A stretch of DNA of 64,000 bases, from contig NZ_CP048209.1 in NCBI RefSeq assembly GCF_010119935.1, positions 2,103,501 to 2,167,500 of the forward strand. The letters run 5' to 3'. Under the pieces are notes generated by a model. The model had not been told where the DNA came from. It did no database searches and saw only the letters and a list, made by a program, of their open reading frames with translations. Source of the stretch: Paenibacillus lycopersici. GTDB taxonomy: Bacteria; Bacillota; Bacilli; Paenibacillales; Paenibacillaceae. Shown in pieces: positions 15,604-24,248 of this stretch. Numbering within the stretch: the stretch's first letter is position 1; every line of letters starts with the position of its first letter. The translations under genes were made by a program, and so were the position numbers.

Positions 15604-16914
15604 ATGATGTGGCCGTTCAGGGAGACGAACAGCGCAGAGATGACCACGATCTTCATACAAGAATTCCACGAGCTGCTATATATTTTGGGCGCATGCCTGA
15701 TGTTTCTTCTCATTACGCCGAAGTCGCTTGTTCTCGAGCTGCACCGCAAGCTGACGTACGCCGGCATATTGGTCGTGTTCTCCGTCTGTTACCTCTCCAT
15801 CGAGCCAATCGACGCGAACGTCTATGCGCTTCACTTGATGCCCATAGCCATTCTGTTGGCGTCGATGTTCGAAGGCGTGCTGCCGGGAGCCGCCACTTGG
15901 CTTGCCTTCGTGTGCTGCGGCTTCTTCATCGTAGGCACGAACTGGGCCGCGAACATCGCGAGCAACACGACGCTGCTGGCGGCGGGGCTGGCGTTTCACT
16001 ACAGGTCGTTCTATCGCAGCTCGCTCGGCCTGCTCATCTTGAATGCGCTGGCGCTGCTCGTCATGCACGCGGCGGTGTTCTTCGTCGTGTTCGATCTCGC
16101 AGGGGAAGGAATGGAGCTGTCGACTGCCGCGATGATCGTGTCCGGTGCGCTGCCTTCGACCGCGCTCGTGATCTACGCCTACTACCGGGTGAAAAATAAC
16201 GAGAAGCTGCACGAGGAGCTCTACAATGCGGAGAAATATCAGATCATGGGCCAGCTGGCCGCCGCCATCTCGCATGAGGTCCGCAACCCGCTGACGATGA
16301 CAAGCGGTTTTCTGCAAATGATGGGCAAAGAAAGCCTGCACCCGGAAACGCTGGAACGTTACCGGAAGCATGCGATCGAAGGCGTCGATCAGGCGACGTC
16401 CATCATTAGCGATTACTTGAACTACGCGAAGCCGGCGGTCGAGGAAGCGAGAACGATCGATGTCGACGAGGAAATCGCATCGTTGACGCCATGGATCGCA
16501 CCGCTAGCCGCCATGTCCGACGTCGAAATTCAGCTGCATCATCAAGCGGACTCCTCGCTCTATATGACGGGCGAACCGAAGAAATTCCAGCAATGCTTGC
16601 TTAATCTGATGAAGAATGCCATCGAGGCGATGCCCGATGGGGGGAAGCTGACGATTACGACGAGAACGGAGAACGAGCACGCGGTCATTACGATCGCCGA
16701 TACAGGAGTAGGAATGAGCAAGATGCAGCTGAAGCGCATCGGCATGCCGTTCTTTACGACGAAGGAGAAAGGGACGGGGCTCGGGCTGATGGTGGTCGTC
16801 AGCCTCGTCCATGTAATGGGCGGACGCATCGTCTTCTCCAGCAAGCGCGGACGAGGTACGGTATGCGAACTGCGGTTCCGGCTGAACGAGCCGGCGGACG
16901 GCCGAACGGATTAA
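15604..16914 (+). CDS. Membrane sensor histidine kinase, KinB/sporulation-kinase like
   Basis: A 436-residue kinase. About six hydrophobic segments fill residues 15-200, with almost no extracytoplasmic domain. A HisKA domain follows with the phospho-acceptor histidine in AAAISHEVRNPLTM, then N-box NLMKNAIEA, G1 DTGVGM and G2 GTGLGL. The topology and ISHEVRNPLT box match Bacillus KinB-type kinases feeding the Spo0 phosphorelay, and no response regulator gene is adjacent. The start is uncertain: ATG 15604 and 15640 are both possible and neither has a strong ribosome site. The sporulation role is inferred. Confidence 0.85.
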   Translation: MMWPFRETNSAEMTTIFIQEFHELLYILGACLMFLLITPKSLVLELHRKLTYAGILVVFSVCYLSIEPIDANVYALHLMPIAILLASMFEGVLPGAATWLAFVCCGFFIVGTNWAANIASNTTLLAAGLAFHYRSFYRSSLGLLILNALALLVMHAAVFFVVFDLAGEGMELSTAAMIVSGALPSTALVIYAYYRVKNNEKLHEELYNAEKYQIMGQLAAAISHEVRNPLTMTSGFLQMMGKESLHPETLERYRKHAIEGVDQATSIISDYLNYAKPAVEEARTIDVDEEIASLTPWIAPLAAMSDVEIQLHHQADSSLYMTGEPKKFQQCLLNLMKNAIEAMPDGGKLTITTRTENEHAVITIADTGVGMSKMQLKRIGMPFFTTKEKGTGLGLMVVVSLVHVMGGRIVFSSKRGRGTVCELRFRLNEPADGRTD

Positions 16915-16958
16915 GCCATATGGAATCACGCGAACTGGCAACATGGAATCATAAAACA

Positions 16959-16988
16959 AATAACCCCCCGCCAAGGCGGGGGGTTATT
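16959..16988. terminator. Bidirectional terminator between the kinase and LTA synthase genes
   Basis: AATAACCCCCCGCC and GGCGGGGGGTTATT form a 14-bp stem with a 2-base loop. Confidence 0.85.
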
Positions 16989-17029
16989 GCACCGACGGCA
17001 AGTCGGCTGCGAAGCGGTTGCGAAGCCGG

Positions 17030-18886
17030 TTACGGATTGACCGGCGGCAGCTGGCTCACATAGCTGTCGGACAGCTGCAGCAGCTTCCAGGCCCGGTTGA
17101 ATTGATCTTCCGTGGCCGGCACCATCGCTTGCGCGTCGCCATGGAGCGGGTGGTTCGTGCCGTCCTTGAACGACGTGCCGGGAATGAACATCGTATGGTC
17201 CGCAATGAGCGAGCCCGACGGCAAATAATAGCGTTCCGGCAGCAGGTTCGACGTCTGATTAAGCAAATCCTGCCCGAAATGAATATGATCCTGCAGCGAG
17301 ACGCCCAGCAGGTTGGCCACCGTCGGCATGATGTCGGACTGGCCGCCGGTTTCCTTCACTTCCATCGGCTTCGTGACGCCGGGCGCCGATATAATCAGCG
17401 GAATGTTGATCATATCGGAATTGGCATACTCGCGGCCGTAAATCTCGTGCATCAGCTTCTTCTCGTCGTTGTTGAGCGAGTAGATCGGCAGGCCGAGGTG
17501 GTCGCCGTAGATGACGAAGACGCTGTTATCCCACAGACCGCGCTTCTTCAAATCGTCAATGAACAACCCGAGCGCGTAGTCGGCGTAGTTCTGCGCGCGA
17601 ATGTAATCGCCGACGAACGTGCCTTCGAACCGGTCCGGCAGCTTGATTTTGTACTTGCGCTCCGGAATCGTGAACGGATGGTGGGAAGACATCGTAATCA
17701 GCTGCGAATAGAACGGACCCGATTTCTGCATCTCGTCCAGCTGCGCGGCCGTCTTCCGGTACAGCACCTCGTCGGATGGCCCGAAGAATACGGTATCGTC
17801 CTGGCCGAACCAGTTCTGATCGTAATACTTCTCGAACCCGAGCGCTTTATACAAGTCGCCGCGATTCCAGAATTCCACGAAATTCGTATGGAACGTCGCG
17901 GTCTGATAGCCGTTCGCCTGCATCACTTTCGGCAGGCTCGGCAGGGCGTGTCCGGTATAGACAACCGACGCGGCCCCGGTCGGCGGCGTATAGAAGGACG
18001 TATTGACGACGAACTCCGCGTCGGACGTGTTGCCTTGACCGACCTGCTGGTAGAAGTTGGAGAAGTAGATATGCTCCTTGGCGAGCTTATTCATATTCGG
18101 CGTAATTTCCTGCCCGTCGATCTTCAGGCCGATCAGGAAGTTCTGGAACGCTTCCATCTGCACGATAATCAGGTTCTTGCCTTTCGATGCCTGCCAAAAT
18201 TTCGGCGAGGCAGGCTCCTGAATGCCTTTCTCCTTGTCGATGGCGGCTTGCGTAATCTCGCTCATCGGCAGCGTCGGCTGCTTCGGATCGGAGAACAAGG
18301 TATAGATCTCGTAGTTGAGAATACCCATGTCCTCGGCCTTGACGATCTCGTTCATGCTGGCCCGGTTCGGCAGGATATTGAACAGGCAGAGCGCGAGCGA
18401 AACGATGAACAGGGCGGAGACAACGGCGCGATTAAGCGGCAGCTGGCTCAGCTGCTTCCAGTTGACGGCCCACTTGCGGCGGAACATGTACACGACCAGG
18501 ACGATGATATCGACGAAGATCAACAGATAATAAGGGGCGAGAAGCGAGAACACGCTGCTCTTCACGGCCGTAACCTGGCCGATTTGCTCCAATGCGTGAT
18601 ACGTGACGATAATGCCGAAATACTTGTAATACATGATGACGGCGAATAAGACGGCGGTGACGAGCAAATTGACCGAGACGTAGTAGACCAGCTTGCGCTT
18701 CTTCGCGAACCATTCGATCAGGCAGAAGAGCAGCCAGCAGAACGGCATTTCGGTGACGAGCAGCTTCCAGGACGGGCCACCGTCGAAGATGACGAAATAG
18801 GCGAGCATGCTTTTGATAACCAGAATGATAGAGAAAAAAATAAACGGCCGGATGTGAAACAGCCGCTTGAAAGACCACGCAGACAT
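17030..18886 (-). CDS. Lipoteichoic acid synthase family protein (LtaS-like)
   Basis: Membrane phosphoglycerol transferase that polymerises glycerol phosphate from phosphatidylglycerol, or a primase/paralogue of it. Five hydrophobic segments occupy about residues 10-190. The extracellular sulfatase-fold domain follows: LIIVQMEAFQNF, the catalytic-threonine motif GQGNTSDAEFVVNTS, YTGHALPSLPKVM, SSHHPFTIP, VIYGDHLG and GGQSDIMPTVANLLG. GGAAGGG selects ATG 18886 (618 residues) over the codon at 18919. It has its own terminator. Which LtaS paralogue it is cannot be settled here. Confidence 0.92.
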   Translation of the reverse strand: MSAWSFKRLFHIRPFIFFSIILVIKSMLAYFVIFDGGPSWKLLVTEMPFCWLLFCLIEWFAKKRKLVYYVSVNLLVTAVLFAVIMYYKYFGIIVTYHALEQIGQVTAVKSSVFSLLAPYYLLIFVDIIVLVVYMFRRKWAVNWKQLSQLPLNRAVVSALFIVSLALCLFNILPNRASMNEIVKAEDMGILNYEIYTLFSDPKQPTLPMSEITQAAIDKEKGIQEPASPKFWQASKGKNLIIVQMEAFQNFLIGLKIDGQEITPNMNKLAKEHIYFSNFYQQVGQGNTSDAEFVVNTSFYTPPTGAASVVYTGHALPSLPKVMQANGYQTATFHTNFVEFWNRGDLYKALGFEKYYDQNWFGQDDTVFFGPSDEVLYRKTAAQLDEMQKSGPFYSQLITMSSHHPFTIPERKYKIKLPDRFEGTFVGDYIRAQNYADYALGLFIDDLKKRGLWDNSVFVIYGDHLGLPIYSLNNDEKKLMHEIYGREYANSDMINIPLIISAPGVTKPMEVKETGGQSDIMPTVANLLGVSLQDHIHFGQDLLNQTSNLLPERYYLPSGSLIADHTMFIPGTSFKDGTNHPLHGDAQAMVPATEDQFNRAWKLLQLSDSYVSQLPPVNP

Positions 18887-19007
18887 GAAATACCCTTCCT
18901 TTCGAAACACAAGCTGCAAATTCCCATATCGTTCATTATGCTCTCTTTATTAAGGGTTTGTCAAAATGGTATTCATGCGAAATTAGCGAAATTATGGCGT
19001 TGTCTCA

Positions 19008-19016
19008 TGGTATACT
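19008..19016 (+). promoter_or_regulatory. Extended -10 promoter of the MFS gene
   Basis: TGGTATACT at 19008-19016, with no matching -35, 45 bases before the start codon. Confidence 0.45.
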
Positions 19017-19060
19017 AAGCCTAAATAATAGAGCTCTATCTGAGGGGACAACCGACCGAG

Positions 19061-20296
19061 ATGACCGCGATCAAAACAAAGCTGGATTCGATTAAGCTAG
19101 GCCTTGGCGCACGCGCGTGGTACAACTTCCGCATTGATGTGAGCGCTTCCGTGTTATTCAGTTTCTTCAATGTCGTATTCAACCAGTTCTACATTCCGAT
19201 GGCGATTCAGCAAGGCGCTTCCAATCTGCAGGTCGGCATCATCTCGTCGGCGCCGGCGGTAGGGCTGCTGTTCTCCCCGTTGTGGGCCGCGTTCATCGAA
19301 CGCTCGAACCCGAAGCCGTTCGTCGTGCTTCCGAATCTGATCGCGCGGGCGCTCATTATTTTGCCGGCGTTCTTCGGCGCGCCCCTCGTGTACGTTCTGA
19401 TCGCGCTCTGTTTTCAAATGCTGATGGGGATACAGTCGCCCGGCTACGCCGCGCTCGTCATTCGCATGTACCCGCCCGAGAACCGCGGGATGCTGATGGG
19501 CAATACGAGAGTCATCATGGGGGCCCTCATGATTCCCGTCGCGTTCGGCATCGGACGCTGGGTCGACGCCGCCGGCCCCTCCGGGCCGCTGCTGTTCGCA
19601 TCCGCGACAGGCATCGTGTCCATTCTCGTCTTCTCCCGCGTCAAGGCGAGGAAGTCGGCGCCGCCGAAGCTCTCGGGTTCGCGGAAGATCGATATCCGGG
19701 CGCAGTTTCAGCTAATCAAGCAGAACAGGGAGATCGCGGTCTTCTTCCTGGCCTGCAACTTCACCGGCTTCGGCAATCTGGTGGCGGTGCCGCTGTACAA
19801 TATCATTCAGGTGGACCGGCTGGAGCTCTCCAACACCCAGATCGGCATTGCGCGCGCGGTCTATTTCCTGTGCCTGCTGTCCTCTTATTACGTGACCGGC
19901 CGCGTGATCGACAAGCTGTCCGCGAAGCATACGGTCGCGTTCGGACTGGCGGCGTTCGGCATCGTGCCGCTCTGTTACGCGATGCTCGGCAATTACTCCG
20001 CTGTGCTGATCGGAAGCGGCATTCAAGGGATGGGCGACGCGATCTGGGATATCGGCTTCCTCGCGTACATGTTCCGTCTCGCCCCCGGACGGGAAGCGGT
20101 CGTCGTCGGCCTGCAGTTCATGCTCTTCGGCATTCGGGGGACGATCGGGCCGCTGCTCAGCACGTACTTGTCCGATTCGGTGCCGCTGTCGTACCTGCTG
20201 ACGGGCGCGGGGATTTGCGGCTTCCTCGGCGTCGCCTCGTTCCTTGCGTACAACCGAGGCTCCCTGCGCATGCGCGGTACGCTGGGAGCGCCGTAA
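19061..20296 (+). CDS. Major facilitator superfamily transporter
   Basis: A 411-residue polytopic protein with about 12 hydrophobic segments. It has a long central loop (around residues 205-225, RVKARKSAPPKLSGSRK) and MFS-like loop motifs such as AFIERSNPKPFVV and YPPENRGMLMGNTRV. The substrate cannot be told from sequence. It is monocistronic, divergent from the LTA synthase gene and ends in a 21-bp hairpin. GAGGGGAC lies about 14 bases before ATG 19061, so the ribosome site is loosely placed. Confidence 0.85.
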   Translation: MTAIKTKLDSIKLGLGARAWYNFRIDVSASVLFSFFNVVFNQFYIPMAIQQGASNLQVGIISSAPAVGLLFSPLWAAFIERSNPKPFVVLPNLIARALIILPAFFGAPLVYVLIALCFQMLMGIQSPGYAALVIRMYPPENRGMLMGNTRVIMGALMIPVAFGIGRWVDAAGPSGPLLFASATGIVSILVFSRVKARKSAPPKLSGSRKIDIRAQFQLIKQNREIAVFFLACNFTGFGNLVAVPLYNIIQVDRLELSNTQIGIARAVYFLCLLSSYYVTGRVIDKLSAKHTVAFGLAAFGIVPLCYAMLGNYSAVLIGSGIQGMGDAIWDIGFLAYMFRLAPGREAVVVGLQFMLFGIRGTIGPLLSTYLSDSVPLSYLLTGAGICGFLGVASFLAYNRGSLRMRGTLGAP

Positions 20297-20303
20297 TTCA
20301 ACC

Positions 20304-20348
20304 AAGAAGCCTCCTGCCGCCGGTCGAACCGGCGGCAGGAGGCTTCTT
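20304..20348. terminator. 21-bp bidirectional terminator between the MFS gene and yhbH
   Basis: Bases 20304-20324 are exactly complementary to 20328-20348, with a CGA loop. The arm ends in AAGAAG/CTTCTT. Confidence 0.9.
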
Positions 20349-20389
20349 CTTCAATATCTTCAGCTAGTCAGGCAGGCGCCGCTTCGTTC

Positions 20390-21550
20390 TTATACGGCCA
20401 GCTCCCTCTTGCGGAAGAACGACTTGAGCGCGTTGTACACTTCGCTTTTCTCCTTGATGACATAGTGCATGAAGTTCGGCAGCGCAATATGCTTGAAGGC
20501 CGACATCAGCGTGCTGGAACGGTTGTACTGGTTCACTTCGCCGTAGCCGAACAGATTGGCCCGCTTCAGCAGCTCGCCGATCAGCTTCACGCAGCGCTCG
20601 TTGTCGCTCGTCAAATTGTCGCCGTCGGAGAAGTGGAACGGATAGATATTGTACATGGACGGCGGGTACCGGTTATCGATGATTTCGATCGCTTTGATGT
20701 AAGCGGAGGAACAGATCGTGCCGCCGCTTTCGCCGCGGGTGAAAAATTCTTCCTCGGTGACTTCCTTCGCTTCGGTGTGGTGCGCGATGAAGACGATTTC
20801 GACATGCTCGTATTGATGCCGGAGGAAGCGGGTCATCCAGAAGAAGAAGCTGCGCGCCACGTATTTCTCGAAGCTGCCCATGGAGCCGCTCGTATCCATC
20901 ATCGCGATGATGACCGCATTGGATTGCGGTTTCACGATTTCTTCCCACGTCTTATAGCGCAGATCGTCCGGCGATATCCCATGAATGCCGGGGGCGCCGC
21001 TCGTGGCGTTGCGTTTCAGATTCTCGAGAATGGTGCGCTTCTTGTCGATGTTGGACATGATGCCTTTCTTGCGGATGTCGTTGAACCGGATTTCCCTCGT
21101 CTCGATCTGATCGCGGTCCTTCTGCTTCAGGAAGGGCAGCTCCAGCTCCTCGAAGAGCATCGTTTCCAGCTCGGCGAGGCTGATCTCCGCCTCCACGATA
21201 TCGTCGCCGGGCTGGTCGCCGGCATTCTCGCCCTTGCTGCCTTTTTGCGCCGCTTGCGGATCGACGCCGAGCACGTCGCCGACTTGGCTGTCGCCGTCGC
21301 CCTGGCCGACATGCTTGTTCTTGTTGAAGTTGTAGACGAACCGGAACTCGTCTAGGCTGCGAATCGGCACTTTGATGACATGCTTGCCGTCCGACATGAT
21401 AATATTTTCCTCGGAGACGAGGTCGGGTAAATTTTGTTTGATGGCCTCGCGCACCTTCTGTTGGTGTCTGGCTTGATCCTGATGTCCTTTACGATGCAGC
21501 GACCAATCTTCGCGCGACACGGTATATAGCGCTTCATGACGATCTGCCAT
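20390..21550 (-). CDS. yhbH: Sporulation protein YhbH (DUF444, VWA-like)
   Basis: A 386-residue DUF444 protein, partner of PrkA and SpoVR in many genomes. The N-terminus [19 protein letters not shown] is typical. The C-terminal half is von Willebrand-A-like with a metal-site motif [13 protein letters not shown] (DxSxS), followed by [15 protein letters not shown] and [14 protein letters not shown] precedes ATG 21550. In Bacillus it is a mother-cell gene; no clear sigma-E promoter is visible here. The 170 bases upstream (21551-21720) show nothing I can name. Confidence 0.94.
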   Translation of the reverse strand: MADRHEALYTVSREDWSLHRKGHQDQARHQQKVREAIKQNLPDLVSEENIIMSDGKHVIKVPIRSLDEFRFVYNFNKNKHVGQGDGDSQVGDVLGVDPQAAQKGSKGENAGDQPGDDIVEAEISLAELETMLFEELELPFLKQKDRDQIETREIRFNDIRKKGIMSNIDKKRTILENLKRNATSGAPGIHGISPDDLRYKTWEEIVKPQSNAVIIAMMDTSGSMGSFEKYVARSFFFWMTRFLRHQYEHVEIVFIAHHTEAKEVTEEEFFTRGESGGTICSSAYIKAIEIIDNRYPPSMYNIYPFHFSDGDNLTSDNERCVKLIGELLKRANLFGYGEVNQYNRSSTLMSAFKHIALPNFMHYVIKEKSEVYNALKSFFRKRELAV

Positions 21551-21758
21551 GCATAGACACCTCCCTGGCCGAATAAGCTTGTTGTTCGCATCTTAAGCAT
21601 TTCGAAGTTTCCGAAGACTGCGGGAAAGAATAAATTCTTGTTGGCGATAGACTCTGCTGCCCAATGCGGCTGCCCCTCTTCGGATTGTCTCGAAAAAGGG
21701 TCTCTCATTCATTATATTCTGGAGGCCGCTCGATATGTGAAGCAATCGCAAAAGCAAA

Positions 21759-21784
21759 GGACGCGGCCACTTAGGTCCGCGTGG
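21759..21784 (-). repeat. Hairpin related to the one at 21924-21951
   Basis: The element AGCAAAGGACGCGG-CC-ACTTA-GG-T-CCGCGT resembles the downstream copy, including the flanking AGCAAAGG. On the minus strand the stem is followed by CCTTTGCTTTTG, so it could be a second, back-up terminator. Bases 21785-21920 between the two copies contain no supported gene. Confidence 0.55.
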
Positions 21785-21923
21785 ATTCCATATGGTATCC
21801 GCTTGCCAGGCGGTTGAAAAGGCGTTCGGGTCGAGGCCAACGGCTGATAACGTTACCGCTCGATACATACGCGCAAATAAAAGATCTCATGTCCGTTTCC
21901 CATGTACGTTCTCGACAAGCAAA

Positions 21924-21951
21924 GGACCGCGGCCTCTTAGGTCCGCGGTCC
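21924..21951 (-). terminator. Terminator after the DUF4190-like gene
   Basis: GGACCGCGG pairs with CCGCGGTCC, with an inner CC/GG and a bulged T, followed on the minus strand by TTTGCTT. It is 33 bases beyond the stop codon at 21985. Confidence 0.7.
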
Positions 21952-21984
21952 CCTTATAAAGACGCCCTGGCAAGACGTTCGCAG

Positions 21985-22449
21985 CTATGGCGTGCCGCCC
22001 ATGGCGATGCCGAGCAGGAACAGGCAGACGAAGCCGACCGGCAGCAGCGCATTCAGGACGATGCCGATGACCGGGAAAGCCTTGCGCGTGTACTTGGAGC
22101 TGGCGCCGATAATGCCCAGAAGGAGCCCGACGACGCAGCAGCCGAACGAGGCCAGCATCATGAGGAAAGCGGCGATCAGCGGCATGAAATCGCCGGTGTC
22201 CTTGAATTCCGCCTCGAGCCGGGCACGAATCTCGGCGCTGTTGCCGTCAAGCGGAATGTGGTTCATAATGAAGGATGTCGACACGATGATGGCTATGATG
22301 AAGACAATGAGGCCGACAAGTCCGAGCACGAACGAAGCGATCCCCAGCCTGGAGATGCGTTTGCGCGGCTCGGGACCGGGAGCCGGCACGGGATCGAAAC
22401 CGAGTTCGGACGGCGGCTCATCGCGCATTGGCGTTTCTTGATCATTCAC
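21985..22449 (-). CDS. DUF4190/DUF4064-like small membrane protein
   Basis: A 154-residue membrane protein. A Pro/Glu-rich cytoplasmic N-terminus (about 35 residues) is followed by hydrophobic segments at about 35-60, 90-115 and 125-150. The pattern SRLGIASFVLGLVGLI, then LLGIIGASSKYTRKAFPVIGIVLN is characteristic of DUF4190-type proteins. It starts with GTG 22449 behind GAGGAG. The function is unknown. It is divergent from the DUF423 gene and ends at the hairpin 21924-21951. Confidence 0.65.
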   Translation of the reverse strand: MNDQETPMRDEPPSELGFDPVPAPGPEPRKRISRLGIASFVLGLVGLIVFIIAIIVSTSFIMNHIPLDGNSAEIRARLEAEFKDTGDFMPLIAAFLMMLASFGCCVVGLLLGIIGASSKYTRKAFPVIGIVLNALLPVGFVCLFLLGIAMGGTP

Positions 22450-22529
22450 GGAGATCCACTCCTCTATGCAATCGTTCGTCTTCGTACACTTTACCTTATT
22501 TTACAGGGATTGGAAAGGATGGAGCGCAG

Positions 22530-22916
22530 ATGTTCAACAAATACGGCGCTTACGGCGCGATCCACGCGCTGCTGGCCGTCGCGCTTGGCGCATTCGGCGC
22601 GCACGGGCTGAAGAGCAGGCTGACGGATGAGATGCTGAACGTCTTCGAAACGGGCGTACGCTATCATATGTTTCATGCGATCGGGCTGTTGCTGATCGCC
22701 TTGGCCGCGGACCGGATCGGCAAGAGCAACAATTCCATCCGCTGGGCGGCGCGATTGATGCACGTGGGGATCATCCTGTTCTCCGGAAGCCTGTATGTGC
22801 TCAGTTTGACCGACGTCAAAGCATTCGGCATTATCACGCCGTTCGGCGGCCTGGCGTTTATCGTCGCGTGGGGGCTTGCCGCGTATTCCATTTGGAAAGC
22901 GAAGAGCAACGAGTAG
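22530..22916 (+). CDS. DUF423 membrane protein (YwdK-like)
   Basis: A 128-residue integral membrane protein with about four hydrophobic segments. DUF423 signatures are visible: LAVALGAFGAHGLKSRL, GVRYHMFHAIGLLLIALA and FSGSLYVLSLTDVKAFGIITPFGG. The function is unknown in the family. The open frame extends upstream, but GGATGGAG selects ATG 22530 and gives the normal YwdK N-terminus (KYGAYGAIHALLAVALGAFGAHG). Confidence 0.88.
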   Translation: MFNKYGAYGAIHALLAVALGAFGAHGLKSRLTDEMLNVFETGVRYHMFHAIGLLLIALAADRIGKSNNSIRWAARLMHVGIILFSGSLYVLSLTDVKAFGIITPFGGLAFIVAWGLAAYSIWKAKSNE

Positions 22917-22975
22917 GCGGCAGCAGGAGGGAGAGCGCGAACCGGCTGCGGCGCGCTCCGATTCCGCATAGCGGC

Positions 22976-23023
22976 AGCGAAGAGCCCGCCGCACGGATGC
23001 ATCCGTGCGGCGGGCTCTTCGCT
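22976..23023. terminator. Perfect 48-bp palindrome between convergent genes
   Basis: Bases 22976-22999 are exactly complementary to 23000-23023 with no loop bases (centre GGATGCATCC). It could fold as a long hairpin and serve as a bidirectional terminator for the DUF423 gene and the minus-strand gene at 23041, although T-tracts are poor. Confidence 0.7.
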
Positions 23024-23040
23024 GTGCCTGTTCACAGGCT

Positions 23041-23505
23041 CTAAATGAAATCGTCGATCTCGTTCAAGGAAAACGCGTACACCTGCTTCTCGTCGACGTG
23101 ATAGACGGTCAGCTTCTGCGCGGCTTCGTCCAAATGAATGATGCGGCACGGAATGTTGAGCCTGACGCCGAAGCCTTTGTTCACCAAGATCCGAATCAAG
23201 GAATTGTCGGCGATGCATTGCTTGATGCGGGCGATGTTGTCCGGGACGGACGGTTCGGCGGTCTGTGGCTGGACGGCGGTCGTACGCTCGATCGGCACGG
23301 CTTCGGGGACGGCCTGCTCTTCGAGCGCTTCGATCCTGCGTCCCAGGCGGATCCCGGACTTGATGCGGTAATCGGCGAAGCCGGCCCGGTTAAGCAGGTG
23401 TATAAGCCGTTCGAGCGCCATTGCGTCAGACTCGCCTTCGACCAGGATATCGACGTTGAATACATGTGCGGCTGAAGAAGTCGTGCTCTTGTTGGAAAGC
23501 GTCAT
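23041..23505 (-). CDS. Conserved-looking hypothetical protein
   Basis: A 154-residue protein I do not recognise. Residues 15-50 (VFNVDILVEGESDAMALERLIHLLNRA) look like a small alpha/beta domain. Residues 55-90 are Pro/Glu/Ala-rich. Residues 95-154 (IRILVNKGFGVRLNIPCRIIHLD, then LTVYHVDEKQVYAFSLNEIDDFI) look like a beta-rich domain. GGAG is 7 bases before ATG 23505. There is no signal peptide or membrane segment. It converges on the DUF423 gene. Confidence 0.7.
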   Translation of the reverse strand: MTLSNKSTTSSAAHVFNVDILVEGESDAMALERLIHLLNRAGFADYRIKSGIRLGRRIEALEEQAVPEAVPIERTTAVQPQTAEPSVPDNIARIKQCIADNSLIRILVNKGFGVRLNIPCRIIHLDEAAQKLTVYHVDEKQVYAFSLNEIDDFI

Positions 23506-23697
23506 GGTCCCACTCCATTTAGTTCTTAAGGTACTCTCATCATACCACCTTGGGCCTGATTGCAGTAGTCCTAAGTTGCGGTTTCGTTAATCCGCCGAAA
23601 CCGGGAACACTCCGAAGCGCGGCGCTGCATATAGTGAAGAAGCGATTGCCGAAACGATACAGGCAGGAGCGGCTAGCGCGGGAGGAGGTGGCTCGAG

Positions 23698-24003
23698 ATG
23701 ATGCGAATGGTACCGGTTTCGCTTGCGGACGGGAGTACGGCGCTCGGCGTCGAAGTGCTGCTGCCGAAGACGACGCTGCTGGCCGTGGCGACGGATAAAG
23801 GCTATATCATGTGCGGCGCCTTGGACGTTGCGCTTCTGAACGATCGGCTGAAGGATCGGGGCATTATCGCCGGCCGTGCAGTCGGCGTAAGAACCCTTGA
23901 GGAATTGATGGAGGCGCCGCTAGAATCGGTCACGGGGACGGCGGAAGCGCTGGGAATTACGGTAGGCATGAAAGGGGCGGACGCCCTTCTCTTGATGGTA
24001 TAG
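23698..24003 (+). CDS. yunC: YunC family protein (DUF1805)
   Basis: A 101-residue DUF1805 protein, close in length and sequence pattern to Bacillus YunC (LLAVATDKGYIMCGALDVALLNDRLKDRGIIAGRAVGVRTLEELMEAPL written in parts). The function is unknown. GGAGGAGG lies just upstream of ATG 23698. In Bacillus yunC neighbours yunD, but here the yunD-like gene is about 12.5 kb away. The following 160 bases (24004-24165) contain an eight-T run but no clear hairpin. Confidence 0.85.
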   Translation: MMRMVPVSLADGSTALGVEVLLPKTTLLAVATDKGYIMCGALDVALLNDRLKDRGIIAGRAVGVRTLEELMEAPLESVTGTAEALGITVGMKGADALLLMV

Positions 24004-24165
24004 ATAGCGGCAGCGGCCTCTTGCGGGAGCCGGCCGAAGCGTTCATGCAGGCGTGGACGCGGCGGCAGCGGAAGCAAGGGGTTTTTTTTGCTCGTTTCGG
24101 ATCGGACGAACGGGAGCTGGATGAAGTGGGAGTGGACATGAGTGTGGCCGAAGAAAGGCAAGATA

Positions 24166-24218
24166 AAGCCAAAAGGCAGCCGCGCAGGTGGTTCATGCGC
24201 GCGGGCTGCCTTTGGCTT
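24166..24218 (-). terminator. Terminator after mtnA
   Basis: AAGCCAAAAGGCAGC pairs with GGGCTGCCTTTGGCTT, with inner CGCGC/GCGCG pairing. On the minus strand it is followed by TTATCTT. Confidence 0.75.
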
Positions 24219-24248
24219 ATCGGACGGCGGAGCGCCGCCGGGTGTGGA

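Noticed and set aside
21593..21868. 91-codon minus-strand frame upstream of yhbH
   Set aside because: No ribosome site and no family features, and it runs through one of the twin hairpins.
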